A stretch of DNA of 7,472 nucleotides, taken from positions 1 through 7,472 of the forward strand of contig CALUJT010000110.1 in assembly GCA_944321005.1 (NCBI GenBank), given 5' to 3'. Positions 5,881 through 7,472 of this stretch are shown here, piece after piece. Origin of the DNA: an uncultured Atopobiaceae bacterium (GTDB lineage Bacteria > Actinomycetota > Coriobacteriia > Coriobacteriales > Atopobiaceae). The position numbers were made by a program, and so were the translations under genes. Position 1 is the first letter of the stretch. Each line of letters begins with the position of its first letter. The notes beneath the pieces were generated by a model that was not told the origin of the DNA, did no database searches, and saw only the letters and a program-made list of their open reading frames with translations.

Positions 5881-5908
5881 CGTCCCAGGTGCGGAGGCAG
5901 CCGGGACG
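5881..5908 (-). terminator. Hairpin after the peptidase stop, doubtful terminator
   Basis: CGTCCC (5881-5886) and GGGACG (5903-5908) are perfectly complementary, with two more G-C pairs after a one-base bulge. It lies 16 nt downstream of the peptidase TAG on the minus strand, where a terminator would be expected. No T-rich tract follows, so efficiency as an intrinsic terminator is doubtful. Confidence 0.3.
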
Positions 5909-5923
5909 TTACCGCCCCCGTGC

Positions 5924-6979
5924 CTAGCGGCCGGCGCCCGTCACGTAGGCGCGGGCGAGGCGCTCGGTCTCCACGAGGGCGTCCACGTGGCAGCGCTCGC
6001 GGCCGTGCGAGTTCAGGCACGCCATGCCAAAGGCGCCCGCGGCGAGGTTGTTGCCGTGAAGGGCGGCGGCGTTGGCGTCCGTGGAGTAGTGGAAGCACAC
6101 CTGGGTGTTCCAGCGGCCGGGCTTGCACGCGGACTCCGCACATGCGATGAGGGTGTTGGTGAGGTCCCAGTCGTAGGGGCCCTTGGCGTCAGAGCAGATT
6201 ACGCCCACGGAGTGCTCGTCGGAGCCTGCGTAGTCGGGCCCAATGAGCGTGATGTCGATCGCCACGTACTCGCTCGCCTCGTCGGGCACCCAGGAGCCGC
6301 CGCGGCCGATCTCCTCGTAGATCGGGAAGGCGAAGAGCGTGTCGTAGGCCGGTAGCTCGCCGGACGCCGCCAGCCAGCGCAGCACGTCGAGCGCCACGGC
6401 AACGGCGGCCTTGTCGTCGATGTGGCGGCTGATCACGTAGCCGTTGTCAAAGGCCTGGAAGTGGGGGTCTATGCCCACGACGGCACCCTCCGTCACGCCC
6501 AGTGCCCGCGCGTCCTCGGGACAGCTCACGTCGGCCACGAGGGAGACGGCCATCGTGTCCTCCGTGCGCTCGCGCGTGCGCGCGTCCTCGAACACGTGCG
6601 TGGAGTGATGGTCGCAGATCACCTGGCCGGCGACGGTGCGGCCGTCGCGGCAGTGAACGAGGCAGGTCTCGCCCTCGATGCTGTGGTAGTTGATGCCGCC
6701 GAGCTGCCGGACGCGCAGGGTTCCATCGGCGTTGAAGCCGCGCACCACGAGGCCGATGGTGTCCAGGTGAGCCCCCAGGCACACGGTCTTCTCGGCGCTT
6801 CTTCCCGGGACGCGCACGTAGGCGGTGGCGTTGTTGTCCACGGTCATCTCGTAGCCCATCTCGGCGAGCGTCTCGCGCAGCCACGCGTGGATCTCCGGGT
6901 AGTATCCAACGGGACTCTCCACCTCCACGCACGCGCGCAGCGTGTCGAGCAGATAGTCCTTGTCGATGTCGTGGGTCAT
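5924..6979 (-). CDS. M42-family metallo-aminopeptidase (NAGGN-type subgroup)
   Basis: A 351-residue cytoplasmic peptidase expected to remove N-terminal residues from peptides with two bound metal ions. Likely ligands and catalytic residues are His71 and Asp73 in 'GAHLDTIGLVV', the Asp pair 188-189 in 'SRHIDDKAAVA', catalytic Glu222 and ligand Glu223 in 'YEEIGRGG', Asp242 in 'AIDITL', and His331 in 'RERCHVD'. Residues about 76-175 form the inserted substrate-binding domain typical of M42. The 'HLDT' (not HMDE), 'SRHIDDK', 'GPYDWDLTNTL', 'YSTDANAAALHG' and 'SHGRERCHVD' segments resemble the M42 subgroup named after the N-acetylglutaminylglutamine amide osmoprotectant system, but no such synthesis gene is nearby, so a general peptidase role is as likely. 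ATG 6979-6977 has AAGGAG five nt upstream; a nearby out-of-frame ATG (6983-6981) lacks a coding continuation of this kind. It is flanked by the rpsA terminator and the repeat interval, so probably a single-gene unit. Confidence 0.93.
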   Translation of the reverse strand: MTHDIDKDYLLDTLRACVEVESPVGYYPEIHAWLRETLAEMGYEMTVDNNATAYVRVPGRSAEKTVCLGAHLDTIGLVVRGFNADGTLRVRQLGGINYHSIEGETCLVHCRDGRTVAGQVICDHHSTHVFEDARTRERTEDTMAVSLVADVSCPEDARALGVTEGAVVGIDPHFQAFDNGYVISRHIDDKAAVAVALDVLRWLAASGELPAYDTLFAFPIYEEIGRGGSWVPDEASEYVAIDITLIGPDYAGSDEHSVGVICSDAKGPYDWDLTNTLIACAESACKPGRWNTQVCFHYSTDANAAALHGNNLAAGAFGMACLNSHGRERCHVDALVETERLARAYVTGAGR

Positions 6980-7011
6980 GCATGCTCCTTGTCTGTCAAC
7001 ATGCCGGGCCG

Positions 7012-7040
7012 TCGATAAGGTCCGGCGCTCAGAGGCACAA
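7012..7040 (-). promoter_or_regulatory. Weak candidate promoter of the peptidase gene
   Basis: TTGTGC (7040-7035) and TATCGA (7017-7012) on the minus strand are spaced by exactly 17 nt, 32 nt upstream of the peptidase ATG and just after the rpsA terminator. Each matches only three of six consensus bases. The position is right for a promoter; the match alone is weak. Confidence 0.25.
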
Positions 7041-7070
7041 GAGGGGGCCGCCCGGAAGGACGGCCCCCTC
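7041..7070 (-). terminator. Rho-independent terminator of rpsA
   Basis: A 13-bp stem (GAGGGGGCCGTCC and GGGCGGCCCCCTC on the minus strand, one G-U pair) closes on a TTCC tetraloop, 24 nt after the rpsA stop. The tail is only mildly T-rich (TTGTG). The strength of the stem and its position make termination of rpsA transcription likely, so the peptidase gene needs its own promoter. Confidence 0.8.
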
Positions 7071-7094
7071 AGCAGATCAGATGTGGGGAGAAGC

Positions 7095-7472
7095 TTACTC
7101 CTCGGTGGCCTCGACCTCGGTCTCAGCCTCGGGCTCCTCGACCGGCTTGTCGCTCTCGGGGAGCGGCTTGACCTCGACCTCGGTGCCGAGGGTCTCGGCG
7201 GCGGCCTTCATGGAGAGGGAGATGCGACGACGGTCGAGGTCGATCTCCATGACCTTCACCTGGACGCGATCGCCCACGGAGCACACCTGGGACGGCTGGT
7301 CGACGTGCTGCTTGGCCATCTCGGAGATGTGCACGAGGCCCTCCACGCCCTCGCCGAGGTCGACGAAGGCACCAAAGGTGACGAGCTTGGTGACGGTGCC
7401 CTCGACGATGGCGTCGACGGGGTACTTCTTGACGAGGGAGCGCCAGGGGTCCTCGGTGGTCTGCTTGAGACC
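7095..7472 (-). CDS. rpsA: 30S ribosomal protein S1, C-terminal part
   Basis: The reading frame runs in from the right edge and ends at TAA 7097-7095, giving the last 125 residues. S1 is the mRNA-binding protein of the small ribosomal subunit, built from tandem OB-fold S1 domains. The visible part starts with 'KQTTEDPWRSLVKKYPVDAI', the linker typical between S1 domains, and then shows the last S1 domain: 'VEGTVTKLVTFGAFVDLGEG', 'VEGLVHISEMA', 'VGDRVQVKVMEIDLDRRRIS' and 'LSMKAA'. An acidic tail of about 35 residues ends in 'VEATEE', as is common in actinobacterial S1. The start and N-terminal domains are outside the window. A GTG or ATG inside the visible part is not a start. Family assignment is sure from the last domain plus linker; other S1-domain proteins lack this combination next to coaE. 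Confidence 0.93.
   Translation of the reverse strand, partial: GLKQTTEDPWRSLVKKYPVDAIVEGTVTKLVTFGAFVDLGEGVEGLVHISEMAKQHVDQPSQVCSVGDRVQVKVMEIDLDRRRISLSMKAAAETLGTEVEVKPLPESDKPVEEPEAETEVEATEE

Larger units (their letters stand above)
5529..5923. other. 395-bp gene-free interval with repeats and hairpins
   Basis: The longest non-coding stretch in the window, between the zinc-ribbon gene and the peptidase gene, both on the minus strand. A TTG-initiated frame of 91 codons (5831-5556, minus) crosses it but has no ribosome site or family resemblance, and I do not call it. The segment about 5641-5680 is markedly AT-richer than its surroundings. Contents: a nested inverted repeat (5591-5720), a third copy of the inner repeat arm (5773-5795), a small hairpin at 5811-5833, and a hairpin just after the peptidase stop (5881-5908). 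Promoters for the zinc-ribbon gene should lie here, but none fits both consensus hexamers well. Confidence 0.75.

Noticed and set aside
6994..6999. Perfect -35 hexamer TTGACA (minus strand) before the peptidase gene
   Set aside because: It lies only 14 nt from the ATG, so its -10 would fall inside the coding region, and no -10-like sequence is there.

Overview
The window is strongly GC-rich, densely coding chromosomal DNA from an actinobacterium. The Olsenella/Atopobium side of the Coriobacteriia is my best guess. That placement rests on the base composition, on rpsA lying near coaE, and on the general look of the proteins; nothing in the window identifies the organism outright.

Layout: one plus-strand gene (2-1180, a TPR-repeat protein probably cut by the left edge) converges with a long minus-strand series and overlaps it tail to tail. 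Reading the minus strand from the right edge there are: the C-terminal end of ribosomal protein S1 (rpsA, 7095-7472) with a strong hairpin terminator; an M42-family metallo-aminopeptidase (5924-6979); a 395-bp gene-free interval with striking nested and repeated inverted sequences; a small two-helix membrane protein with a C-terminal zinc ribbon (5118-5528); and a cluster of a Tat-type lipoprotein, an ABC permease and an ABC ATPase (5006 down to 2544), followed by dephospho-CoA kinase (coaE) and a membrane-anchored lytic transglycosylase.

How the genes work together: the lipoprotein, permease and ATPase form a complete importer of the NMT1/THI5-SsuA type. It captures a small organic compound outside the membrane, moves it through a six-helix BPD_transp_1 permease and powers this with ATP. 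The ATPase is followed after 32 nt by coaE, and coaE overlaps the transglycosylase gene by 17 nt, so 5006-1167 could be one transcript. A perfect 8-bp dyad (8-6-8) just upstream of the lipoprotein gene is the best candidate regulatory site. The substrate cannot be read from the sequence.

The least explained part is 5591-5795. A 12-bp perfect inverted repeat encloses a second inverted repeat, and a third copy of the inner arm follows, so alternative pairings are possible. The stretch is locally AT-rich and looks like a small interspersed repeat (MITE/REP-like) or a structured RNA element. Otherwise the window is mainly housekeeping genes plus one uncharacterised transporter.
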